Below are positions 1-6,293 of a DNA stretch of 11,259 nucleotides, piece after piece (within the stretch, counting starts at the first letter, position 1; each line of letters starts with the position of its first letter). A program made the position numbers and the translations under genes. Location: positions 1-11,259 of the forward strand of contig JADZBZ010000433.1 in the NCBI GenBank assembly GCA_020851835.1, read 5' to 3'. The notes below the pieces were generated by a model. It searched no databases. It was given only the letters and a program-made list of their open reading frames with translations, and was not told the origin of the DNA. The stretch comes from Acidobacteriota bacterium (lineage in GTDB: Bacteria; Acidobacteriota; Vicinamibacteria; Vicinamibacterales; UBA2999).

Positions 1-6
1 CCATCG

Positions 7-2364
7 TCAAGTGCGAACCATCAGCAGGAGATACACGGCCGCGGCGCCGAAGAGCAGGTTGGGCGCCCACGCCGCCAGGAGCGGGCTCAGGAGCCCGGCG
101 GCGCCGAAGGCGGCGAACACCGAGATCATCGTCCAGTAGGCGAGCGCGAGAACGATGCCGACGCCGACACCGTACATCGCGCCCCGCCGCCCGGTGGTGA
201 CGGCGAAGGGCACTGCGATCAAGGTCATGATCAGGGTGACGAACGGAAAGGCCACCTTGCGGTGGAGTTCCACCTCGTGGCCGAGGACGTCGTAGCCGCT
301 CTGGCGCAGGTCGGCGATGTACTGGCTCAGCTGCGGATAGGTCATGCGCCGCGGCTCGGGCACTTCGGTCATGAAGTACTCGGCGGGCTCGAGGGTCATC
401 GTGGTGTCCTGGAAGGGCTCGAAGCCCCCGACGGCATCACGGGCGCCGAAGCGGCGGGTCCAGCCCTGGCTGAGCTCCCACGTGGACTTGCCGTCCTCGT
501 CCACGGCCGCGACCCGGTACACGGCCCTCGTCGCGTAGACACGTCGGGCGAGCGTGTGGCTGGTGTCGTCGAACTCGAAGATCGACAGACCGTTGAGCTC
601 CTGTGTCCGCGGGTTGAAGAACTGGTAGTGGTACACCTCGCCGGCCCGACCGACCACCCATTTGCGGTTGAGCACGTCGAACGTCTGGGGCGACCCGCCG
701 CGGATGAGGTGCTTCAACTGGTCGGCCCGGCGGTTCGCCACCGCCAGCACGCGTTCCTCCATGCCGAAGAGCACCGCGCTGGCCACCAGCGCGAACAGGA
801 CCATGGGCGCCGCCGTACGGTACAGGCTGATCCCGCAGGCGCGCATCACGATGAGCTCGCTGTTCTTGGTGAGGACTCCGACCGTGACCAGCGCCGAGAG
901 CAGCACCGCCAGCGCGATGATGTAGGCCATGAACTGCGGCGTCGACCACCACAGGAACGCCACGATTTGTCCGAGCGAGGCCTGCCCCTTGAACCACTTG
1001 TCGGACAGATCGATGAACGTCGAGATGTAGAACAGGCCCAGCATGGCGATGACGGTCATGCCCAGGATGCGCAGATACTGCCGGGCCACGTAGACGTCGA
1101 GCAGATTCGGGCGGGGAAGTTCGAACTGCGGAATCCGGATGACCACCACCACGCGCGCACCGGCCGGGCTGGCGGCCATCCCCTCGGACGCTCCGGCGGC
1201 GGCCACCCGTGCGCCGATCCACCTGGGGAGCCACAGTCGGGGCAAGGCGATGCGGATGGGCTGATCCGCCGACCGCGCGCGGGACATCAGGAGCGCCACG
1301 CCGGCCGCGCCCAGCACGATGTTGGGCAGCCACATCGCCAGCCACGCCGGCACGAGGTGGCCCTTGGTCATCGCCTGGGCCGAGAACATGATCACGTAGT
1401 AAACGAAGATCACGCCGATCCCGAGCACGAAGCTGGCCAGCTTGCCGTCCTTGCGGTTGCTGGCGCCGAGCGCCAGGCCCAGCAGCGTGAACACGAAGCA
1501 GGCGACCGGAATGGAGAACTTCTTGTGGATCTCCATGATCTGGTTGTGTGGCGACAGCCCGGCCGCCTCGAGCTCGCGAACCTTGGCCTGTAGCTCGGGA
1601 ATCGACAACTCGCGGTCGCCGCGCGCCGGTCCGTTGCGCGGGAACACGCTTTCGGGGTCGAGGCGCACGATCATCTGCTCGAACCGCAGCACCTCGTACG
1701 ACGACGGGTCGTCGAGCCGGGTGGTGTGGCGGGATCCGTCCTGCAACACCATCTGGATGGTGCGCGACTGCCGGTCCACGAGCATGCGGCCGCTGCGAGC
1801 CAGGTAGATGATGGGTTGGGCCGGATTGGATGTGTCGGCCGCCAGCACGTCCTGCCAGCCGCCGGTCTGCGGCACCTCGCGGACGTACAGCACGGTGTTC
1901 GGGAAGTCCTCGAAGAAGACGCGGGGCCGCACCTCGCCCTCCGCCCGATCCGCCACGATCTGCATCGTCAGCTCGCGGAACGCCTGGTTGGCGTCGGGCA
2001 TCGCCTTGAGCATCACCCAGGACGATGCGGCCCAGGCGACTACAGCCAGCAGCGCCAGGGGGCGCAGCAAGCGGTACGGGCTGATGCCGCACGCCATGAG
2101 GACGACCATCTCGCGGTCGGAGGACAGGCGTCCGAAGGCGACGAGGATGCCGATCAGGAGCGCCATCGGGACCGTGAGGGCCAGGGCTGACGGCAGCAAG
2201 GTGGCCATCAGACGCAGCAACATCAGCCAGGGCACGCCCTTGGCGATCAACTGCTCGGCCAGGTCGATGATGAACGGGATGATGAGGATGAAGGTGAAGA
2301 CCAGGAGCGCGATCGCAAACGGGGGCAGGATCTCCCGGATGATGTAGCGGTCGAGGATCTTCAT
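7..2364 (-). CDS. lptFG: Fused LptF-LptG permease of the LPS exporter
   Basis: This 785-residue inner-membrane protein carries two YjgP/YjgQ-family permease units in one chain. In the known system LptF and LptG are separate proteins of about 360 residues that pair with the LptB ATPase and pass LPS to LptC and the periplasmic bridge. Here the first unit (about 1-362) opens with MKILDRYIIREIL, the usual LptF start. It has membrane segments near 13-34, 48-76 and 100-118, a periplasmic domain about 125-275, and membrane segments about 283-360. A basic Pro/Ala-rich linker (about 363-418) leads to the second unit (about 419-785), which repeats the plan from DVYVARQYLRIL, with 'MRACGISLYR' mirroring 'LMACGISPYR' in the first. 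No stop or frameshift separates the halves. The start fits the family although no clear Shine-Dalgarno precedes it. LptB, LptA and LptC are not in the window. The family call is firm; which half acts as LptF or LptG is inferred from order. Confidence 0.93.
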   Translation of the reverse strand: MKILDRYIIREILPPFAIALLVFTFILIIPFIIDLAEQLIAKGVPWLMLLRLMATLLPSALALTVPMALLIGILVAFGRLSSDREMVVLMACGISPYRLLRPLALLAVVAWAASSWVMLKAMPDANQAFRELTMQIVADRAEGEVRPRVFFEDFPNTVLYVREVPQTGGWQDVLAADTSNPAQPIIYLARSGRMLVDRQSRTIQMVLQDGSRHTTRLDDPSSYEVLRFEQMIVRLDPESVFPRNGPARGDRELSIPELQAKVRELEAAGLSPHNQIMEIHKKFSIPVACFVFTLLGLALGASNRKDGKLASFVLGIGVIFVYYVIMFSAQAMTKGHLVPAWLAMWLPNIVLGAAGVALLMSRARSADQPIRIALPRLWLPRWIGARVAAAGASEGMAASPAGARVVVVIRIPQFELPRPNLLDVYVARQYLRILGMTVIAMLGLFYISTFIDLSDKWFKGQASLGQIVAFLWWSTPQFMAYIIALAVLLSALVTVGVLTKNSELIVMRACGISLYRTAAPMVLFALVASAVLFGMEERVLAVANRRADQLKHLIRGGSPQTFDVLNRKWVVGRAGEVYHYQFFNPRTQELNGLSIFEFDDTSHTLARRVYATRAVYRVAAVDEDGKSTWELSQGWTRRFGARDAVGGFEPFQDTTMTLEPAEYFMTEVPEPRRMTYPQLSQYIADLRQSGYDVLGHEVELHRKVAFPFVTLIMTLIAVPFAVTTGRRGAMYGVGVGIVLALAYWTMISVFAAFGAAGLLSPLLAAWAPNLLFGAAAVYLLLMVRT

Positions 2365-2482
2365 TTGAGGTCGAGCCCATTATCGCCCGAGAGGTCGTGC
2401 TCGGCGCGGACCCAATCGGCAAGGTGGGGCAGTTACCCGATCCGGCGCCCGCAATCCGTGCACAGGGGACGGAATCACGGGA

Positions 2483-2511
2483 TTTTCAATAGGTCTGATA
2501 ATAATTATTAT
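2483..2511 (+). promoter_or_regulatory. Candidate sigma-70 promoter reading right
   Basis: TTTTCA (2483-2488, 4 of 6 to TTGACA) and TATTAT (2506-2511, 5 of 6 to TATAAT) are separated by 17 bp. Transcription would begin near 2518 and run into the hairpin block and then antisense into the end of parB, with no protein gene downstream. The -10 lies in a symmetric AT-rich palindrome, so chance matches are easier here than elsewhere. Confidence 0.35.
2498..2511. repeat. 14-bp perfect AT-only palindrome
   Basis: ATAATAATTATTAT is its own reverse complement and is followed at once by the 6-bp palindrome GTTAAC (2512-2517). An AT-only run of this length is exceptional in this GC-rich window. It could be a protein-binding site, for example for a nucleoid or segregation factor, a DNA-unwinding patch, or simply promoter DNA. 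Its function is unknown. Confidence 0.6.
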
Positions 2512-2517
2512 GTTAAC

Positions 2518-2640
2518 TTAACCGAGGTGGTTGGAGCAGACTCCGTCGGGGTGCCGCCCCGGCTGCGCGCAGTCGCTTTCCTCCTACCCCGGGGGCGCAC
2601 CTTCGCTGAGAGATGAGCGGCGTAACCGCGAGGATCGTCC
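2518..2640 (+). ncRNA. Possible structured small RNA (tentative)
   Basis: Downstream of the candidate promoter the sequence can fold repeatedly. GGAG/CTCC forms at 2533-2544 and GTCGGGG/CCCCGGC at 2545-2563 (7 bp with one GU pair, 5-nt loop). A longer alternative pairs GGTGCCGCCCCGG (2550-2562) with CCGGGGGCGCACC (2589-2601), 11 of 13 positions. CTGCGCGCAG (2563-2572) is a palindrome and GCGG/CCGC closes a loop at 2619-2631. The long hairpin's loop holds TTTCCTCCT, complementary to a Shine-Dalgarno core; on the other strand it reads AGGAGG. No U-tract terminator follows, and I recognise no Rfam family. GC-rich DNA folds easily, so this is a hypothesis; the ends given are approximate. Confidence 0.2.
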
Positions 2641-2647
2641 GGGGGCC

Positions 2648-3472
2648 TTACGACTGCTGATGCCGAAGTTCGTCGAGGATGGTCTCGAGCGCCGAGATGA
2701 TCTCGTCCCTGGAAGCGGACTTCTTGTTGAAGCTGAGTCGCAGGTTGAAGGCCTTCGTGGGCGGCTTGAAGGCAAACACGAAGGCCTTGGGGCGTCCGGG
2801 CTTGGCCACCTTGGTTTCTCGGCGCAACTGCTCACGCGTGGCGCCGCCCTGGCTGGCGACCTTTTCAACCAGGCTGAGCATCTTCTGGGCATCGCCCTGG
2901 CGGACGATCTGCAGCAGCACCGACTTGCTGGTAATGCCCGCCAACCGGCACACCTTTCGAACCTCCGGCGGGATGGCGTTCAGGGACAGCGACTCGGTGA
3001 TGGATGTGCGCGACTTCCCCAGGCGCTTCGCCAGGTCTTCGTGGGTGTACCCACATCGCTGGCCGAGGCTCTGAAGTGCGTCCGACTCTTCGAACGGCGT
3101 CAGGTCCTTGCGCTGGATGTTCTCCACGAGCGCAAGTTCGAGCATCTCGGTGTCGTCGACATCTCGCACGACGACCGGAAGCTCGGTCAGGCTCGACTGC
3201 ACGGCCGCGTGATACCGGCGTTCGCCGGCGACGATTTGATACCGGGCGCCTTTCTGGCGCACCACGAGCGGTTCGATAATGCCCTTTTCAGACACCGACG
3301 CGATGAGTTCCGAGAGATCCCCCATGGCCTGCCGGGGCTGGTCGGGGTTCGGGTCGACGCTTTCAATCGGCACCAGGCGACCGATGGCCGGCCCCGACGG
3401 GGCCGCCAGGGTTTCCACGTAGTGCGCATCGTGACGCATGCGGAGCGTGTCGGGCAGTCCTCGCTTAGCCAC
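2648..3472 (-). CDS. parB: ParB chromosome-partitioning protein
   Basis: This 274-residue protein is a ParB/Spo0J-family CTP-dependent clamp, which in known members loads at parS sites and spreads to organise the origin region. The N-terminal ParB/sulfiredoxin-like domain (about 30-125) contains GERRYHA (83-89, the GERRxRA CTP-binding motif) and ENIQRKDL (117-124). A helix-turn-helix follows at about 143-165, and a C-terminal dimerisation segment at about 230-274. The start is GTG at 3472, overlapping the parA stop by 8 nt. A strong GAGGAGGT Shine-Dalgarno about 9 nt upstream, inside parA, supports this start and translational coupling. The length is normal. It is co-transcribed with parA but not beside gidA/gidB (mnmG/rsmG), its common neighbours. 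No parS-like site is visible in the window. Confidence 0.93.
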   Translation of the reverse strand: MAKRGLPDTLRMRHDAHYVETLAAPSGPAIGRLVPIESVDPNPDQPRQAMGDLSELIASVSEKGIIEPLVVRQKGARYQIVAGERRYHAAVQSSLTELPVVVRDVDDTEMLELALVENIQRKDLTPFEESDALQSLGQRCGYTHEDLAKRLGKSRTSITESLSLNAIPPEVRKVCRLAGITSKSVLLQIVRQGDAQKMLSLVEKVASQGGATREQLRRETKVAKPGRPKAFVFAFKPPTKAFNLRLSFNKKSASRDEIISALETILDELRHQQS

Positions 3473-4220
3473 GGTCGATGACCTCCTCGCACAGGCTGTA
3501 GTACTCGGTCGCGCCGCTCGAATCGGGCGCGAACGTAAAAATGGACTCGCGATACGCCGGGCTCTCCTCGAGGCGTACGCTCTTGCTGATGACGGTGCGG
3601 AACACCTTGTCGCCGAACACTTTCCGGATCTGGTCTTGGATGTCGCGGCCGAGCGCCGTGCGCCGGTCGTGCATCGTGATGACCACGCCCAGGATCTGGA
3701 TCTCGGGGTTGGGCCGCTGCCGGACCTTCTCGAAGGTCTCCAGTAGATCGTCGGTACCCTCGAGCGCGAAGTACGACGATTGGATGGGGATCAGCAGATG
3801 GGACGCGGCCACCAGGGCGTTGACGGTGAGCAGCCCCAGCGCCGGGGGGCAGTCGATCACGACATGCTCGAAGGCGGGCTGAACGGTGGCGAGCTCGTCC
3901 TTCAGGCGAAATGGGGCGTCGAGCTCCCCCACCATTCGCGACTCGAGCTTGGCCAGGGCAATGCGCGCGGGCGCGACCGACAAGCCGGGCAGTTGCGTCG
4001 GGACGATGACGTCCGTCAGATGGACCTGGGGATCGACGAAGACGTCGTACATGCTCCGCGTGCAGGCACGCACGTCGATGAACGACATGCTGCTGTTGCC
4101 CTGCGGATCGAGGTCGATCAGCAGCGTGGGCTTGTGCCGCAGCGCGAGCGCAGCCGCTAGGTTGATGGCAGTCGTCGTCTTACCGACGCCGCCCTTCTGA
4201 TTGGCAATGGCGAGAATCAT
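3465..4220 (-). CDS. parA: ParA chromosome-partitioning ATPase
   Basis: This 251-residue P-loop ATPase belongs to the ParA/Soj/MinD superfamily. It shows the deviant Walker A KGGVGKTT at residues 9-16 with the signature first lysine, DLDPQGN (36-42) as the Walker A' segment, and VIDCPP (121-126) as Walker B. It lacks the N-terminal DNA-binding extension of plasmid type Ia ParA proteins, which fits a chromosomal Soj-type partner of the ParB encoded next. ATP-bound dimers of the family bind DNA non-specifically and ParB stimulates hydrolysis. ATG at 4220 places the P-loop at the expected distance from the N terminus. No Shine-Dalgarno is evident, but the predicted promoter gives a leader of only about 20 nt. 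Confidence 0.94.
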   Translation of the reverse strand: MILAIANQKGGVGKTTTAINLAAALALRHKPTLLIDLDPQGNSSMSFIDVRACTRSMYDVFVDPQVHLTDVIVPTQLPGLSVAPARIALAKLESRMVGELDAPFRLKDELATVQPAFEHVVIDCPPALGLLTVNALVAASHLLIPIQSSYFALEGTDDLLETFEKVRQRPNPEIQILGVVITMHDRRTALGRDIQDQIRKVFGDKVFRTVISKSVRLEESPAYRESIFTFAPDSSGATEYYSLCEEVIDRG

Positions 4221-4247
4221 CGCGCAGGACTGTGCGGGGGTTCAGGC

Positions 4248-4276
4248 ATTGTAGGCAGGTGCGCCTGCCCCGTCAA
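4248..4276 (-). promoter_or_regulatory. Near-consensus sigma-70 promoter of parAB
   Basis: On the minus strand TTGACG (4276-4271) and TACAAT (4253-4248) are separated by exactly 17 bp; each hexamer matches consensus at 5 of 6. The start point would fall near 4241, about 20 nt before the parA ATG. This is the best promoter in the window and indicates that parAB is transcribed independently of recN-miaB-BFN. Confidence 0.72.
4254..4269. promoter_or_regulatory. Inverted repeat inside the parA promoter spacer
   Basis: GGCAGG-TGCG-CCTGCC is a perfect 6-bp inverted repeat with a 4-bp centre, filling the spacer between the -35 and -10 of the parA promoter. A protein bound here would block RNA polymerase, so it is a plausible operator. 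ParA or ParB autoregulation is known in some partition systems, but which protein might bind this site is a guess. Confidence 0.42.
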
Positions 4277-4376
4277 GAAATGCCGGATGCCGGCGGTGAC
4301 GCACGGGAGTGCGGGCCGCGAATTAGCCCTGGCTGATGCGCGCCAAGTAACGTATTTGCAGTAAGTTGCGCGGATT

Positions 4377-4390
4377 GTCGGCCGGCCGAC
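4377..4390 (-). terminator. Palindrome after the BFN gene, weak terminator candidate
   Basis: GTCGGCCGGCCGAC is a perfect 14-bp palindrome starting 26 nt past the nuclease-gene stop. As RNA it would form a 5-bp stem with a 4-nt loop. No T-run follows, so intrinsic termination is doubtful. It could also be a binding site. Confidence 0.2.
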
Positions 4391-4416
4391 GGCAAGAACG
4401 GCCGCGGGACTCGACG

Positions 4417-4899
4417 TTACATCTTGTACTTGCCCATGTCGTCCGGATCGAGCGACTCGAGCCACTGCTGCAGGCGGTCGGCGTCCTGCTTGTCGTTGGC
4501 GAAATCCACGCTCTTCGCGTTGTCGATTACCCGCTCCTCGACGAGGATTGGGGCATGGGTGCGAAGCGCCAACGCGATGGCGTCACTCGGCCGGGCATCG
4601 ATGGCGACTGGACCCGTCGGCGTCTGCAGGTGGATCATCGCGTAGAAGGTGTTGTCCTTGAGGTCGCACACGACGACCCGCTCGACCGTCGCGCGCAGGT
4701 CCTGGATAATGTTGCGCAGCAGATCGTGCGTCATCGGCCGCGGTGTCTGGATGTTCTCGATCTGCAGCGCGATGGCGTTGGCTTCGAACACGCCAACCCA
4801 GATGGGCAGCACCTTCTGTCCCTCCGGATCGCGGAGGATGATGATGGGCATGTTGGTGATGGGGTCCACCATCAGCCCCTTGATGTTCATCTCGATCAT
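4417..4899 (-). CDS. Bifunctional nuclease (BFN/DUF151) family protein
   Basis: This 160-residue protein matches the BFN domain (DUF151) across about residues 1-135. It shows the family pattern 'GLMVDPITNMPIIILRD', 'LPIWVGVFEANAIAL', and near the end 'IDARPSDAIALALR', followed by an acidic tail. Some members of the family have been reported to have nuclease activity, but the physiological role in bacteria is not settled, so the name should be read as a family label. I chose ATG at 4899 because upstream codons belong to another frame of miaB and lack homology, this ATG overlaps the miaB stop as ATGA, and GAGGT lies 6 nt upstream. It is the last gene of recN-miaB-BFN and is probably translationally coupled to miaB. 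Confidence 0.88.
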   Translation of the reverse strand: MIEMNIKGLMVDPITNMPIIILRDPEGQKVLPIWVGVFEANAIALQIENIQTPRPMTHDLLRNIIQDLRATVERVVVCDLKDNTFYAMIHLQTPTGPVAIDARPSDAIALALRTHAPILVEERVIDNAKSVDFANDKQDADRLQQWLESLDPDDMGKYKM

Positions 4900-6293
4900 G
4901 GCCTGACCTCGCGTGTCGCTGCGCCTCGCGCCGCCACGCCGGGAGACATCCCGGCGCCTGGCGGGGCCCCGTCCGGCATCTCGCCCCAGACGCTGTTGGG
5001 GCCGGCGCGCCGGATGGTGACCGGCACGATCCGCCCGACGAGGTTCGGATCGCCGGGAAAGTTGACCACCGTGTTTCCGCCCGTCCGCCCCGATAACTCC
5101 CAGGCCCGGCGCCGGCTCGTGTGGTCCACCAGCACCTCGACCGTGCAGCCGACCGACTGCTCGTGCAGGCTCCACTGGATGCGACGCTGCAACTGCTGAA
5201 CGGCGACAATGCGCCTTGTCTTTTCCTCCTCAGGCACATCGTCGGGCAGCCGTTTGGCGGCCAGCGTATTGGGGCGTTCGGAGTACTTGAAAGAGAACAT
5301 GCTGTGGTAACGGGCTGCCTCGGTCAGCGTGAGCGTTTCCTCGAAATCCGCCGGCGTCTCTCCGGGGAAGCCAATGATCATATCGGTCGATAGCTGCACG
5401 TTCGGGATGGCCTCGCGAATCTTCTGCAGGGTGTCCAGATAGGTCTCGCGGGTATACCGCCGGCGCATCAGGGCCAGCATGCGCGACGAGCCCGACTGCA
5501 CCGGCAGGTGCAGGTGTTTGCAGACCTTGGGCAGGTCCCGCACCGCCGCAATCAGGCGGTCGGACGTGTGACGGGGATGAGGACTGGCGAAGCGAATCCG
5601 CTCGATGCCGCGGATCTCGTGCACGGCTTCGAGCAAGGCCGGGAAATCGCACGTCGGGTCGTCCGGGGCCTGGTAGTGGTTCACAATCTGGCCGAGCAAC
5701 TGCACTTCCTTACGCCCGCCGGCCGCCGCGTCGGCTACTTCGCGGAGAATCTCGGCCTTCGGCCGCATCCGCTCGTGCCCGCGCGTGTACGGCACCACGC
5801 AGAAGGTGCAGAAGTCGTTACACCCCTCGATGATGGTCACGTAGGCCTTGGCGGAATCGGCCCGCCGCGTGATACCAAGGGGGAACGACGGTTCATCGTA
5901 GGGTGTCGTGACGTCGATGACCGGCGACCGCCGGTCATCCCGTTGCCCGGCCACGAGCATCGGCAGCATCTTCACCCGCTGCGTGCCCACGATGAGATCG
6001 ATGATGCCGGGCGATCGGGTCAGGAGGGCCTCGCCTTCCTGCTGGGCAACGCACCCGGCCACGGCGACGATCGGATCGCGGCCGGTCTCGCGCGCCATCT
6101 CGCGGATTTCGCCAAGGCGGGTGTACAGCTTCTCCTCCGCCCGTTCGCGGACGCTGCAGGTGTTGACTACGACCAGGTCGGCCTCGCGGTCCGAGGTGGC
6201 CGGGTCGTACCCCGACTGCTCCAGCAGTCCCGCCATCCGCTCCGAGTCGTGCACGTTCATCTGGCAGCCGTAGGTCTCGATGAAGTACTTCAC
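4896..6293 (-). CDS. miaB: tRNA-2-methylthio-N6-dimethylallyladenosine synthase
   Basis: This 465-residue radical-SAM methylthiotransferase would add a 2-methylthio group to i6A37 in tRNAs that read UNN codons. The UPF0004 domain has its three cluster cysteines at C10 (YGCQMN), C46 (NTCSVRE) and C81 (AGCVAQQ). The radical-SAM domain has C158-x3-C162-x2-C165 in EGCNDFCTFCVVPYTRGHE. A TRAM domain lies at about 385-450. MiaB rather than RimO or MtaB is favoured by the N-terminal motif and by 'VVPYTRGHE'. One deviation is LLGQIVNHY (199-207), where most members have LLGQNVN. The start is GTG at 6293, sharing GTGA with the recN stop; its leader is a run of GCGAAAG repeats rather than a clear Shine-Dalgarno. 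The stop overlaps the BFN start. Confidence 0.93.
   Translation of the reverse strand: MKYFIETYGCQMNVHDSERMAGLLEQSGYDPATSDREADLVVVNTCSVRERAEEKLYTRLGEIREMARETGRDPIVAVAGCVAQQEGEALLTRSPGIIDLIVGTQRVKMLPMLVAGQRDDRRSPVIDVTTPYDEPSFPLGITRRADSAKAYVTIIEGCNDFCTFCVVPYTRGHERMRPKAEILREVADAAAGGRKEVQLLGQIVNHYQAPDDPTCDFPALLEAVHEIRGIERIRFASPHPRHTSDRLIAAVRDLPKVCKHLHLPVQSGSSRMLALMRRRYTRETYLDTLQKIREAIPNVQLSTDMIIGFPGETPADFEETLTLTEAARYHSMFSFKYSERPNTLAAKRLPDDVPEEEKTRRIVAVQQLQRRIQWSLHEQSVGCTVEVLVDHTSRRRAWELSGRTGGNTVVNFPGDPNLVGRIVPVTIRRAGPNSVWGEMPDGAPPGAGMSPGVAARGAATREVRP

Larger units (their letters stand above)
2365..2647. other. Intergenic gap with palindromes, no protein gene
   Basis: This 283-bp gap lies between the parB stop and the lptFG start. 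I see no credible ORF in it: the short plus-strand frames that cross it have no family resemblance. It contains an AT-rich island (about 2481-2520) that stands out from the GC-rich surroundings, and then a block of GC-rich inverted repeats (2533-2631). It probably holds the leader of lptFG, or lptFG is read through from parAB. No strong minus-strand promoter is apparent: a TTAACA at 2516-2511 has only a weak -10 at a poor spacing. Confidence 0.6.

Noticed and set aside
476..486. CCCACGTGGA as a parS half-site
   Set aside because: It shares only the central CACGTG with the parS consensus, lies inside lptFG coding sequence, and the flanking TTT/AAA arms are absent.
262..1593. 443-codon plus-strand ORF opposite lptFG
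   Set aside because: It is antisense to a clear LptF-LptG gene, its translation is His/Arg/Gly-rich low-complexity sequence without family motifs, and long shadow frames are expected at this GC content.
437..2422. 661-codon minus-strand ORF overlapping lptFG in another frame
   Set aside because: The Pro/Arg/Gly-rich translation is a frame shadow of lptFG.
2545..2640. TPP-riboswitch-like pieces (GGGGTGCC and CTGAGA) on the plus strand
   Set aside because: The characteristic ACCTGATC...TAATACCAGCGTAGGGA part is missing, CTGAGA is not positioned to pair the helices, and the gene downstream is convergent parB rather than a thiamine gene.
4977..5175. Longer N-terminus for the BFN protein (upstream ATG in the same frame)
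   Set aside because: The extension overlaps the end of miaB, is Arg/Gly-rich without resemblance to the family, and the internal ATG has both an ATGA overlap and a Shine-Dalgarno.
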